The position numbers were made by a program, and so were the translations under genes. The notes beneath the pieces are model-generated. The model was not told where the DNA came from. It saw nothing but the letters and a program-made list of their open reading frames with translations, and made no database searches. Shown here piece by piece: positions 24,201 through 33,165 of a DNA stretch of 64,000 bases. Each line of letters opens with the position of its first letter. Positions within the stretch are counted from its first letter, which is position 1. Source of the stretch: Siniperca chuatsi (Eukaryota; Chordata; Actinopteri; Centrarchiformes; Sinipercidae); contig NC_058051.1 of the NCBI RefSeq assembly GCF_020085105.1, positions 18,879,455 through 18,943,454 of the forward strand. The letters run 5' to 3'.

Positions 24201-27200
24201 GAAGGAGGGATCTGATTGGCTGCTGCAGGTCTTGATGTTATCCAAAGAAGAGCTGAGGGAAGCAGATTCCCCTGAATGAGGTTTGTCAACAGCAAGTTGA
24301 CTGATGATCTCTGTGTGACATCAGACACAACCTCATTGTTCTGGAAATCCAACAAAAGTCTGCTTTCGTCCAGGCCGTCAAAGATTAACAAAACTTTACA
24401 GAGAGCAAGCCTTTCGGCTGTCACCATGTGTAGTGTTGGATCAAAATCATGAAGCAGCCTAAGAAGACTGTACTGTTCCTCTTTAATCAAGTTCAGCTCC
24501 CGAAACGAAAGCAGAATCACAAGGCTAACATCTTGATTTTCCAGGCCCTCTGCCCAGTCAAGAGTAAACTTCTGCACTGAGAAGGTTTTTCCGATGCCAG
24601 CGATGCCATTCGTCAGAACCACTCTGATGAATCTCTTTTGGCCAGGTAAGACCTTAAATATGTCATGGCATTTGATTGGAGTGTCATGCATGGTCTCCAT
24701 TTTCGATATTGTCTCGAGCTGCCACACTTCATGTTGGACATTAACTCCTTCACACTGTCCTTCAGTGATGTAGAGCTCAGTGTAGATCCTATTCAGGTGG
24801 GTTCGAGGTCCTGCTTCAGCAGTTCCTTCTATTGCAAATTCACATCTTCTTCTGAGGCTGATCCTATGATTGTTTAAAACCTCCTGCAGACTGCCAGTAA
24901 CTGAAAGATAAGCAGGAAAAGAATAAATAAGGTTTTAAGAACTATACTGCATATCTTAAAACAAATCAGGAGTTTGGTCGTAACTTCGAGTGTAAAGCCA
25001 ACACTAATTGCTACATAGTTACTGGTTGGTTTCACACTCAACTATCTATATATGCTATCGCTGAACTACATGGACAACAATCAAAACAGAGAGCGACATG
25101 TCCTCTAGTGACTCATTCAGGTGGGAGAAAATAGACACTACCAACTAAAGACGGTAAGTAAGAGACCTACAATAGACTGCTTTATTACAAAAAGAGAATG
25201 TAATTTATGCTATCATGTGTGAATTAGCTAACATATGATACAATGCAGGTTGTCTGTCATTTATCAATTGCTTTTGTTGTATTTAGATTTATTTTTCTAA
25301 GGTGAGGGCAACTGCTAATCTGATGCGCCAGATGGTTTGTTACACAGAACCATCTGAGAAATCATACTTGTAAACTGTTTGGAAAAGGGCAGGCACTGTC
25401 AAAAAATACTTGGCAGGTGATTGGATGAACCATCTGTCTATCACCGTCTATCACTGGCTAACTTCAACCAATCAGATTAACAAACCATATGACGTAGCAG
25501 AAGAGTCTTAGCCAGTCGGGAGGAGAACAAAAACATCTTTTCCATTGAGAAAAACCTTCAGTACTGTTCTTTGCTCTTCTTTCAATGAAGAAATACTCTA
25601 CAGTTCTGATATAACTGATGCTATAGCAGCATCTACGCTAACTTCTTCTCATTGTTTTTTTGAACAGGTGCTTTGCTTCTCAGTGTCGTAACCTAACCTA
25701 ACACCTAGACCATGCCCGTAGCTGTCACTAAGCAAGCAAGTGGGGCCAGCGGCAATTCCCATCTCAGGTCAATGCTACATAAAATCACACTTTTAATGTC
25801 ATCTGTTCTAAACAGTGGTTAACTGTGGAGCACAAAGCAGAATACCGACCAATGTTGCAATGTTGTTTCATGTCAGTGTCATTATAAATGTAAAGGGACG
25901 TAGTCTGTCACAGGAAATGCGGTGTAAACATCTGGCTCTTCTAACATCATGCCCTACTGTTTTCCAAATTGTTATGTTGTAACTAAATGTATGGTGCAAC
26001 TTCCATACTATGTTCAAACTAAGCTACATTTGAACTTACACATACTGCTGGTGGTTATTTTAATGCCAACTTAAAATTGATACATTTAATTATACGTTGT
26101 ATTTTCTGAAATGTTGAAACTTTTTAAATGTGCTAAACATGCTGCATATCATACACAAAATAAAAGGTGACTGCAGAAACACAAGAAGTTTTGTATTAGA
26201 AACAGTAGCTACTTACTTGGTTCAGTACTGTTTTGACTAGGTGTCTGCAATTCAGGACTTTTTCTGGATCGTTTTCCACATTGGGGACCTGAGAAATCTC
26301 CTGTTGATTTACATTCTTCCCAGTACAAGGCAATGCATTGCTCTCCAGGAACTCTGGTAGACCCTGGATCCTTCAGGCACAAAGCACAGCATGATAGCTG
26401 GTCCTTGATAACACCACTAGTCCTTTTCCTCTTTCTGTGAATATGAAGGTATTCTCTTTTCAACTTAAAAACTTTATTGTTGTTAACAAAAATATTTTGG
26501 CAATACTGGGTATATTGTCAAATAGAACAATGCAGACAGAACATGTAATGTTTCTTTTGTTGATATCTCACTAGTCACAGTTTAAATAATCAACACTTCA
26601 AGTCAGCCATCATGGATGAATTAATTATGGCATGACTTTCGGATATGTCTGGCGAACAAACCAGCCTGATTATCACCAGCTCTACCCATCTGAAGCAGAG
26701 AATGCTGATGGTTTCTCACGCTCTGTTCAAAAGAGAAATTGCACCTACAGCAAGTTTACTCTACCCTTTGAATTAACCAAGACCACTTCCACAGCCAGAC
26801 CCATTGTTAGCCTGTATGGGCATGTATTACCAAAGCAATTCAAACCATGCTGCTGTGTTACAGTATGTCCTAGACACTTGTCAAGAGGGCCTTGCACAAC
26901 AGTTCTTAGTCAGTGGTTTATGGCTGACTAAGACTGCATTCCAGACAATGTGAGAGGTGTTGGAATTTCCCAGTTGAAATTTCCGACTTCCGACGTCAAA
27001 GCGTTTCAGGTGCACAACGTCAAACGTAAACAAAAAACATGGCAGACCATGACAAACCGATGTTTCTTTGGCAAGTGTACACACAACTGAACTCTCAGCA
27101 GTGCAGCCTCCTTGCATATATAAAGAATCAGAGGAGGGAACAACAATGCCATTATACACATTATTTTACGGCACTTTTATACTCGGAAACGTATCTTCAT

Positions 27201-30200
27201 ATTCCATTTACTAGCCTAATACAATACTGTAGTCTACAAATGCATCATACCCCCCTCCCCGGTTGATTGAAATGTAGCCTAATGTGCGCTTCCATGGGTG
27301 CTGCCATTGTTATGTGACGTCAAACAACTGCTTCTTCATTTAATCGGGGTAGATGAATTTGCACCCAGTTCATAAGTAGGAACTCTGACATTAAATGGCA
27401 TACTTTTTCTAGCAGGAGGTCATAAATTTTCAAGTTCCGAGTTGTCTGGAATGCAGCATAAGAACTCCGTAGGCCTACTCTAACATCAACTTCAAAATAA
27501 ATATATTAAGAATTTTTGTCAGAAAAGCCATACAAAAAGTGACAACACAGAGGAGGTTGCATTTTTACATATAGTTCTAGAGTTCTAGGGCGGCTGTGAC
27601 TGAGGTAGAGTGGGTGATTCACTAATTGAAAGGTCAGTGGTTCGATCCCGGCTCTAGTTCTGGTGTGTAAATGAGTTAATTTCTTTGGACTGATGAGCAG
27701 TTGACACCTGCCATAAGTGTGTGAATGGGGTGAATGTGATATGTAGTGTGAAGCGCTTTAAGTGGTCGGAAGACTAGAAAGGCGCTATACAAGTACAGTC
27801 CATTTACCATTATGAAGAATGTATTATCATTATAAAAAAGTCTGTGTCTATTTTGGTAACTATCAAGATAATGGAAACAATTACAGTAGAATATTTGGGC
27901 AAGTGTATTCACTACTCTTGTTAGTGACAGGAACGTTTTGGGAAATATACTTGTTTGCTCTCACTGCCTCAGCTGCATGAAAATTCTATGTCAATACCCC
28001 CCTCATTCCATGTTTGAACCATACTCTCTGCATTGGGCACAAAAATGTCCAAACTGGCAACACATATTTCAAGGTCAGGAAAATAACAACAAATTGATTT
28101 CTCTAGTTATTCGTTGCCATTAAAATACATGAAACATTCAATAACTAATATGTGACAAAGAAAATGATTGATATCGTTCATTGAAATTACCAGTCATTGT
28201 TTAAAAAGTGTGAGAAGCCTATTCTTTTATCGAAGGAATAGTTCAAATGAAGACAGCATCTGAGTAACATTTCTGTTTCTGAAAAGACACATTGCTGTTG
28301 AATTTTTCAAATAGAATTTTTTAATGCTTTGACTAGCAAAAATTAAATTCCATTCACCTTCATTGTATTGGGGTGGTGGCAGAATTTTCGGAGGTGGATA
28401 TCTGAAAACCTCAGCATATAAAACAAGAACTGCATGGTTAGATGTCATAAGTTGTAAGTGAGAAAATATGTATTTTTGTTATTTAAGTTACCATGACACT
28501 TTAACTTGGTGAAATACTAATGTGGATGCATGTGTACACCATGTGTCTTGTAACACACGTAACCATATAACCAGATAGTAAGGCTATTTTTATTCCTTAT
28601 TTAAAAAATTCCAAGAATGTGTCTGTTTATTTTAAAAGGTAAAAGATGAAACTGAAACTGAAAATACAGAGGAAATCGGATTATAAAATACAGTACTATT
28701 TGTAGTGTTTACATTTAGAGTTTAACATTTAGTGTTTTCACTTTGAGGGACAATCAGGGAAAATTGCACAGTCACCAGCTTATTGGAAATTTCTCTTGGT
28801 TTTTCTCTCTGCTTTGTAACACACACATTTTACTGCACACTGCAATGAGTTTCTTCTTGAATCCAGAAAAAAAATTGTATGCATAAAGATTTATATTCCA
28901 GGTGAAAATTACCCAATCCTCTTCTTAAAAGATATGGAGGTCATTTATAGTCACATGTTAAATACACCCTCCAATCACGCCTGTCCACGACCTATCTCTC
29001 ACAATAGGCGGTCTCTCTCTGCATTCACTGCATTCAACAACACTGAGCTCTGCAACTCTCGCTACTAAACTGTTGCCTGATATCAGAAATTAAACTCCCT
29101 CAACCTCCCCAGCCTCCTCCTGTATTAACATTTAGTTGTATGTATGAATCTTGTATGATTTTAACTTGTGTTCATGTTCATTAAATGATGTGTATCTCAG
29201 GCTCTCTTCAGAGGGGTTTGTATGTTCAGGGACAGTCTGTGTCAAACTTTATCAGATTTGTTCCAGAGCATCACATGAGCACAGAGCACAAACTAAAATG
29301 CATATTGCTGCAAGAAAAATGGTCAAAACCTTGAAGTGAGTACCCTGACTGAAATTCTGAAAAAAACCCAAAAATGATGAGCCATAATTACGAGCAGTTA
29401 TTTTTCTGTCTGCTACTAAAGCATACAGTCGTCATATGCACACAGCTGCATAATGAAGAGTCTGATCTGGAAACACTAAGATGTTTATAGTTATATTATG
29501 TGAAAAGTCTGTTTTCTGTTGTAAATGTGATGGTTCAACAGTGAGCTACTACTTTACCTTGATGTTATCAGTTTTTATTTTTCATTTGCACTACAGCATC
29601 CATGTAGAAGTGAAACATGTAGTGCATGAAACTTTGCTTGATTTATTTCACAAGGCTAAGAGAATCAGGAGAACTCTTACTTGGTGTCGAATGGTCCAGG
29701 TTTATTACTGAAGGCAAGAGGAATGTCTTTGGACTGGTCACTCTTCACAGACAGACAGCTGGATACTGCAGACTCCGCTCTGCCCTCCTCGTCCTTCCCA
29801 CAAACACTCATCTTTGGTCTAACAGGACAGTCAGTCATACACAATGAGCACTGTTTGCACTACAGCATCCATGTAGAGGTGAAAGGAAACATGCAGTACA
29901 TGTTGTTCAAATGTTTTTTCGATAAAAATAACATTCAGCTTGGCTTGTTCTGACAGAGCAACCCCACACCCCTTTCTCACGCAACTGATTGCTTGATTTA
30001 TTCCACAAGGCTAAGAGAATCAGGAGAACTCTTACTTGGTGTCGAATGGTCCAGGTTTATTACTGAAGGCAAGAGGAATGTCTTTGGACTGGTCACTCTT
30101 CACAGACAGACAGCTGGATACTGCAGACTCCGCTCTGCCCTCCTCGTCCTTCCCACAAACACTCATCTTTGGTCTAACAGGACAGTCAGTCATACACAAT

Positions 30201-30522
30201 GAGCACTGTTTGCACTACAGCATCCATGTAGAGGTGAAAGGAAACATGCAGTACATGTTGTTCAAATGTTTTTTCGATAAAAATAACATTCAGCTTGGCT
30301 TGTTCTGACAGAGCAACCCCCCACCCCCTTTCTCACGCAACTGATTGCTTGATTTATTCCACAAGGCTAAGAGAATCAGGAGAACTCTTACTTGGTGTCG
30401 AATGGTCCAGGTTTATTACTGAAGGCAAGAGGAATGTCTTTGGACTGGTCACTCTTCACAGACAGACAGCTGGATACTGGAGACTCCGCTCTGCCCTCCT
30501 CGTCCTTCCCACAAACACTCAT
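15187..30522 (-). CDS. Fish NLRC3-like receptor (RING-like / FISNA-NACHT / LRR), 1072 aa
   Basis: Exons 5' to 3': N-terminal exon in three copies (ATG at 30522, 30166 or 29811; donor after 30392, 30036 or 29681), 26434-26217, 24900-23100, 22229-22053, 21395-21219, 21003-20830, 19677-19504, 16257-16084, 15653-15480, 15205-15187. All junctions are GT..AG; coding sum with one first exon is 3219 nt, in frame. It is probably a cytosolic pattern sensor or signalling regulator; the exact ligand is unknown for this family. Residues 1-43 are a Ser-rich leader, 44-116 a degenerate RING-like segment, about 118-195 FISNA. In NACHT, Walker A is GIAGIGKT at 215-222 and the Walker B region is [10 protein letters not shown] at 287-296. 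A winged-helix region follows, then six LRR exons. No B30.2 exon was found. No inactivating break is seen. The acceptor in front of each ATG implies an upstream non-coding exon, not located. Sure of family; paralogue identity is open. Confidence 0.9.
15480..15653 (-). CDS. NLRC3-like LRR exon 6
   Basis: 174 nt, phase 2-2: [43 protein letters not shown]; acceptor TCTCTGCAG, donor GTCAGT. Last full LRR exon before the 19-nt terminal exon. Confidence 0.93.
16084..16257 (-). CDS. NLRC3-like LRR exon 5
   Basis: 174 nt, phase 2-2: [43 protein letters not shown]; donor GTAAGG. It is separated from LRR exon 4 by a 3.2-kb intron filled with transposon fragments and a CpG-containing block. Confidence 0.93.
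16701..17090 (+). repeat. Dispersed repeat family B, copy in NLR intron
   Basis: Blocks such as CTTGTGT, ACTTCCTG, CCAGTTTTGATTGT and CACCTGTGTCTNGTT recur in the same order at 31998-32519. Pyrimidine-rich and non-coding. It may be an LTR or the tail of a larger element; class not determined. Confidence 0.6.
17120..17305. repeat. Fragment of palindromic repeat family C
   Basis: Starts with AATTCACCCCAAAATCAAAG. It contains an imperfect hairpin: TTACTCAAGGTAATCCGCAGA (17186 on) against the reverse-complement arm ACAACAAATCTGTGGATTATC (17271-17300). The opening block recurs at 60181. Confidence 0.65.
17430..18240. other. CpG-containing block inside NLR intron, nature unknown
   Basis: Unusually CpG-rich start (GGACCGCGCGGGTTCCACG, ACGCACACGCGCAGC), then a + strand frame of 85 codons (17978-18235) without a recognisable domain. 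It could be an inserted DNA transposon, a processed-transcript relic or an internal promoter. No assignment is made. Confidence 0.3.
19130..19300. repeat. Foldback repeat in NLR intron
   Basis: CGTAGAAAAGGTTTCAATCG near 19156 is matched by the reverse complement ATTGAAACCTTTTCTACGA near 19275. Between them is the GACGTTTCGGCTCCCATCCG motif seen in many fish interspersed repeats. Non-coding. Confidence 0.65.
19504..19677 (-). CDS. NLRC3-like LRR exon 4
   Basis: 174 nt, phase 2-2. It has no internal ATG near its start. Reads [43 protein letters not shown]. Acceptor AATTACAG, donor GTCAGT. Fully open in the gene frame. Confidence 0.92.
19771..20691. mobile_element. Putative 0.9-kb TIR element in NLR intron
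   Basis: TCTAACAGGCTCTATA at 19771-19786 is exactly inverted at 20676-20691 (TATAGAGCCTGTTAGA), with weaker similarity outside. There is no transposase; one 90-codon frame inside is not recognisable. It lies between LRR exons 3 and 4. Confidence 0.5.
20830..21003 (-). CDS. NLRC3-like LRR exon 3
   Basis: 174 nt, phase 2-2: [43 protein letters not shown]. The donor is GTGAGT and the acceptor ends ATCTAG. No stop codons. Confidence 0.92.
21219..21395 (-). CDS. NLRC3-like LRR exon 2
   Basis: 177 nt, phase 2-2: [44 protein letters not shown]. Like LRR exon 1 it has the three-base-longer NNxYL form, so these two probably arose by exon duplication. Confidence 0.93.
22053..22229 (-). CDS. NLRC3-like LRR exon 1
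   Basis: 177 nt, phase 2-2, 59 codons: [18 protein letters not shown]..., [17 protein letters not shown]..., ending NCRLKILR. This is a ribonuclease-inhibitor-type LRR pair. The acceptor (GTTTGCAG) and donor (GTCAGA) are clear. Confidence 0.93.
22690..22930 (+). repeat. Dispersed repeat family D, copy in NLR intron
   Basis: GTGGAAAAAATATTCAGGG, CTCCACTACAAGTAAAAGT and CTACTTTATATACTGTTGG are hallmarks of a very common teleost repeat. Other copies here are at 31826-33165, 36900-37056, 47108-47430 and 59990-60160. Confidence 0.75.
22975..23056. mobile_element. MITE end next to the FISNA-NACHT exon
   Basis: ATATCGAGATATATATATCG ... AAGCCATATCGCCCAGCCC matches the end of common fish MITEs (GGGCTGGGCGATATGG in reverse). 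Only one end is evident. It sits 40 bases from the splice donor of the NACHT exon. Confidence 0.5.
23100..24900 (-). CDS. FISNA-NACHT exon of the NLRC3-like gene
   Basis: One 1801-nt open exon, acceptor TTTCAG at 24901-24906 and donor GTTAGT at 23094-23099. It begins in phase 1 (ITGSLQEVL...) and carries the fish-specific FISNA segment ([23 protein letters not shown]). NACHT follows, with an intact P-loop, DGLDES Walker B, the ITSRPAA sensor strand, and NACHT-associated helices (QIPVFCW-like [34 protein letters not shown]). It ends in phase 2 at [12 protein letters not shown]. This exon alone fixes the family. Confidence 0.97.
26217..26434 (-). CDS. Degenerate RING-like exon of the NLRC3-like gene
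   Basis: 218 nt, acceptor TTCACAG and donor GTAAGT; phases (2 in, 1 out) match the N-terminal exon and the FISNA exon exactly. Encodes KKRKRTSG...[16 protein letters not shown]..., then PQCGKRSR. In related fish NLRs, as I recall them, this exon encodes a RING with a CGHxFCxxC core and a CPQC pair. Here the central Cys-His-Cys is gone (STRVPGEQC) and CPQC reads GPQC. Candidate metal-binding residues left are C60, C63, C77 and C96. Ubiquitin ligase activity is therefore doubtful. Confidence 0.85.
26934..27456. mobile_element. 523-bp non-autonomous element with 15-bp TIRs
   Basis: CTGCATTCCAGACAA at 26934-26948 is perfectly inverted at 27442-27456. The arms inside are also partly complementary (CCGACTTCCGACGTCAA, GTGACGTCAAAC). 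No transposase. Located in the NLR intron between the N-terminal and RING-like exons. Confidence 0.7.
27585..27815 (+). mobile_element. tRNA-derived SINE
   Basis: The head has an A-box-like GTAGAGTGGGTGATTC and the canonical B-box GGTTCGATCCC at about 27639-27649. The tail (AAGCGCTTTAAGTGGTCGGA, GGCGCTATACAAGTACAGTC) is the LINE-like 3' end common to fish SINEs. Inserted in the NLR intron. The tRNA head is diverged, so it is not a functional tRNA gene. Confidence 0.85.
29681..29818 (-). CDS. NLR N-terminal exon copy A (closest to the RING-like exon)
   Basis: Identical in sequence to copy B across all 138 nt, with ATG at 29811-29809. The split AA+A codon joins in frame to KKRKR of the exon at 26434. 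Which copy is the used start cannot be told from sequence. Confidence 0.8.
30036..30173 (-). CDS. NLR N-terminal exon copy B
   Basis: Same module as copy C, with ATG at 30166-30164. It differs from C by one base in the exon (RAESAV instead of RAESPV). The same acceptor and donor are kept. The intron to copy A would be 217 bases. Confidence 0.75.
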
Positions 30523-30529
30523 CTTTGGT
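30392..30529 (-). CDS. NLR N-terminal exon copy C (5'-most)
   Basis: 138-nt module: acceptor CCTGTTAG, seven bases ACCAAAG, ATG (30522-30520), then [16 protein letters not shown]..., ending PFDT+AA with donor GTAAGA. Compared with copies A and B it keeps Pro in RAESPV, the residue I recall as usual in other fish NLR leaders, so it is probably the ancestral copy. Confidence 0.8.
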
Positions 30530-30548
30530 CTAACAGGACAATCAGTAA

Positions 30549-31825
30549 CACAAGCTCACATCAGACATTGAAATCAGTGTGGCTCACCATAGGATGCATC
30601 TGTAGATGATTACCCATTTGGCAAAAGTTTGGACTACCTTGCTTCATACATTTGCCTTTTAATGGGCAGACATGTTTTCTTGAAACTGCTATTACTAGCC
30701 TTCATAATAATGCTGTCCAACACTGTAATGTGATAATATTTGTAGTTAGCTAAGATTAAGTTGGTGGGTCATATTGTTAATAACAAACAGGGAAACGGTT
30801 ATAGGTGGATACGACCAATAATTGTAAATTAATTGAAACTTCCAAAGTTACAGTGTTTTAACGTTAGCATGAAAAGTCCATCTTTGTGCTTCTACAGAGT
30901 GTTTCCTTGCTGAGCTGTGGTGGAAGGAGGGTTAAAGAGGGTTATTGCCAACTAAAATGACAGCTCACATCCAACACTATGATAAAAAAAAAAAAAACAG
31001 TCTGCATTGTTTGCATTCACGCACAAAGAAAGAGAAGTAAAGTTTCTGTCTTCATCCACTGAAAACGGTGACGCCATCGCTCGTCATTGTAAACTGGGAC
31101 CATTAAGGAACTTTCCTTCAATTGTAATAACAAAGCAGCACCAGCGGCAACAACAATAATAGCAGCCTAATATTATTGTTGTTATATTTCAGTCCAGAGG
31201 GGCTCAGAAACACTGGAAATCGTGTTTGTTTCACAAAGACTGAAAATGGTCTTACAGAGTACACATGAATCTTTTTCAACAAGACACTTTCACCTTTAAA
31301 ATGTGGTAATGAAATTTACTTTATATACTTTTCCAAATGGCTTTTAGTTGCCAGTGTTGCCCCATTTCGCGTTACAGTTATCACGTGACATTACATCTTT
31401 AGTTAGGCCTAATTTTCCGAGAAGACAATAAGACCATATAGTTTAATAGCCTATTTACAATATACGCAGCCGAGCCTAGCATACACACTTTCAACCAACC
31501 CTCGCCCATTTACCTACCTCATTCGCCAAAGACTTTAGTAGTGAGTAGGCTAAACGTTTACAAGTCCATCCATTAGGCCTATCTACACGGTCGGATCTAC
31601 ATGCGTAGCCAACTTTAATCACCGTTAAGTTCCTCCGACCGTGTATGGCGTAACACCTGGCTCAGACACATTTACAGTAAAATGAAATGCTGCAATAGTA
31701 ACGCTGTCTGACGCCTTTCAAGATGTATTTCCGTATTTCCGCGGTCAGCCCCGTATTCTGATCTTTACGGTAAATGAAGAGCGTTAAATAAAAGTTACAT
31801 AACGTTAGAGACCTTATCTCACTGT
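30549..31825. other. Region upstream of the NLR exon array
   Basis: No coding sequence seen. CpG dinucleotides rise between about 31480 and 31760 (GCCGAGCC, CTCGCCC, TCCGCGGTCAGCCCCG), which may mark the promoter or leader exon that the acceptor before the NLR ATG requires. This is only a suggestion. Confidence 0.3.
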
Positions 31826-31997
31826 CACAATGCAACTAAGTACATATACTCAAGTAGGTTACTGTAGGCCTACTTGAGCACAACTTTGATGTACCTGTAC
31901 TTTACTTAATCTTTTTTCTTTTCTCACTTTCTACTTCTGCTCCACCACATTTCAGAGGGAAATATTGTACTTTTTACTCCACTACATTTATCTGACA

Positions 31998-32519
31998 GCT
32001 TCCTGTTTTATTTTGGTGGTATTCTTCTTCCCTTGTGTGTCTTGTGTTTTTACTTCCTGTCTGTGTTTTCCCTCCAGTTTTGATTGTTGGTCCTCCCTTG
32101 ATTGTTTGCACCTGTGTCTCGTTGTCTCACCTCCCCTAAGGTATTTAGTCTCGGTATTTTCTTTGTTCAGGGTTGGATTATCGTTGTACACATGGTGTTG
32201 GTCCTGCCAAGCGTGTTTACCGTAAATTTGTATTGGATTCTTTGTTCTCCCATGGACCTATTTTGGATTTTTGGATTTTGCCTGCTCCCCTGTGAACTGT
32301 GTTCCCACCTTGTACTCTCTCCCCTGCTTCCACCTATGCTAGCCGGTACTTATCTGCCTTTTGTCTGCTCATTACCTGTCTGCTACTGTTCTGCCCGTAC
32401 TTGCCTGCATACCACTCCACAATAAACACGGTAGTCATCTGGCTACTTTTCCCTGAGACTGCTTCCTCGTCATCTGCTTTTGGGTCCACATAGCTCTATA
32501 CAGCACCCCTTACAACACG
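31998..32519 (+). repeat. Dispersed repeat family B, second copy
   Basis: Same block order and orientation as 16701-17090, with a longer 3' part ending near CAGCACCCCTTACAACACG. The reading frames inside have no domain. Confidence 0.6.
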
Positions 32520-32880
32520 ATTAGATGAATAACTGGTCAGTAGATTGACAAAAAAATTAATCAGCAACTACTTTAATAATCATTTGTCTTTTTTTTTCTT
32601 GTTTAAAAAAAAAAATCATGGTTCCAGATTCTCAAATATGAAGATTTGCTGTTTTCCCTTTCAATAATTTTAATAATTTTAATTTATTAATAATTTTGAA
32701 GTTTGGACTATTGGTTGGACAAAACAAGCATTGTGAAGGTGTCACTTTGGGCTCTGGGTAATTGTGATGTCATTTCTCACTATTTTCTGAATTTTTACAA
32801 ACCAAACAATCGATCGATTAATGGAGACAGTAATCAGCAGATTAATCCATAATGAAAATAATCATTAGTAGCAGTTCTGT
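32520..32880 (+). repeat. Dispersed repeat family A, second copy
   Basis: ATTAATCAGCAACTACTTTAA at the start, TGGTTCCAGATTCTCAAAT and TTGGACAAAACAAGC inside, and ATTAATCCATAATGAAAATA at the end. Same family as 9275-9610 and 38590-38935. Confidence 0.7.
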
Positions 32881-33165
32881 ACAAAATAGTTAAAAATTAG
32901 CTCCACCTCAACCAACTACAACAGTAAAATCCTGCTTTTACATTAATGCATGAGTAATAATAATCTAATGATATATAATAGTCACCGGGGCCATTTTTCT
33001 GCATTGAGTACTTTAACTTTTAATACTATTTTCGTGATTATAGCCTACTTACATACTTAAGTAACATTTTCAATAGGACTTTTACTTGTAACAAAGTTTT
33101 TTTCCAGAGTGGTAGGCCTATTAGTACTAGTAAAGGGTCTGAATAATTCTTCCACCACTGCCTTT

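Larger units (their letters stand above)
29585..30548 (-). repeat. Tandem array of about 2.7 copies of a 355-bp unit carrying the NLR first coding exon
   Basis: Units at about 29636-29990, 29991-30346 and 30347-30548. Units 1 and 2 differ by only a few bases (TTTATTTCAC vs TTTATTCCAC; ACCCCACACCCC vs ACCCCCCACCCCC). Unit 3 is cut off just upstream of its exon. Left of unit 1 lies a shortened relic (29585-29635) of the inter-exon spacer, with about 80 bases missing. Every unit contains acceptor, ATG, leader-coding sequence and donor on the - strand. Confidence 0.95.
31826..33165 (-). repeat. Repeat family D, full-length-like copy interrupted by other repeats
   Basis: Minus orientation. The 3' part is at 31826-31997 and the 5' part at about 32880-33165 (ends CTTCCACCACTG). 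Between them lie family B (31998-32519) and family A (32520-32880). The flanking halves match the ends and interior of the family, so the others inserted into or replaced its middle. Confidence 0.6.

Noticed and set aside
27600..27660. Possible tRNA gene (GGTTCGATCCC B-box)
   Set aside because: The A-box half is diverged, no acceptor stem closes, and the LINE-like tail identifies a SINE.
29681..30540. Plus-strand frames repeated three times ([17 protein letters not shown]...)
   Set aside because: They are the antisense of the NLR first-exon modules. The - strand has ATG, splice sites and family similarity; the + frames have none.
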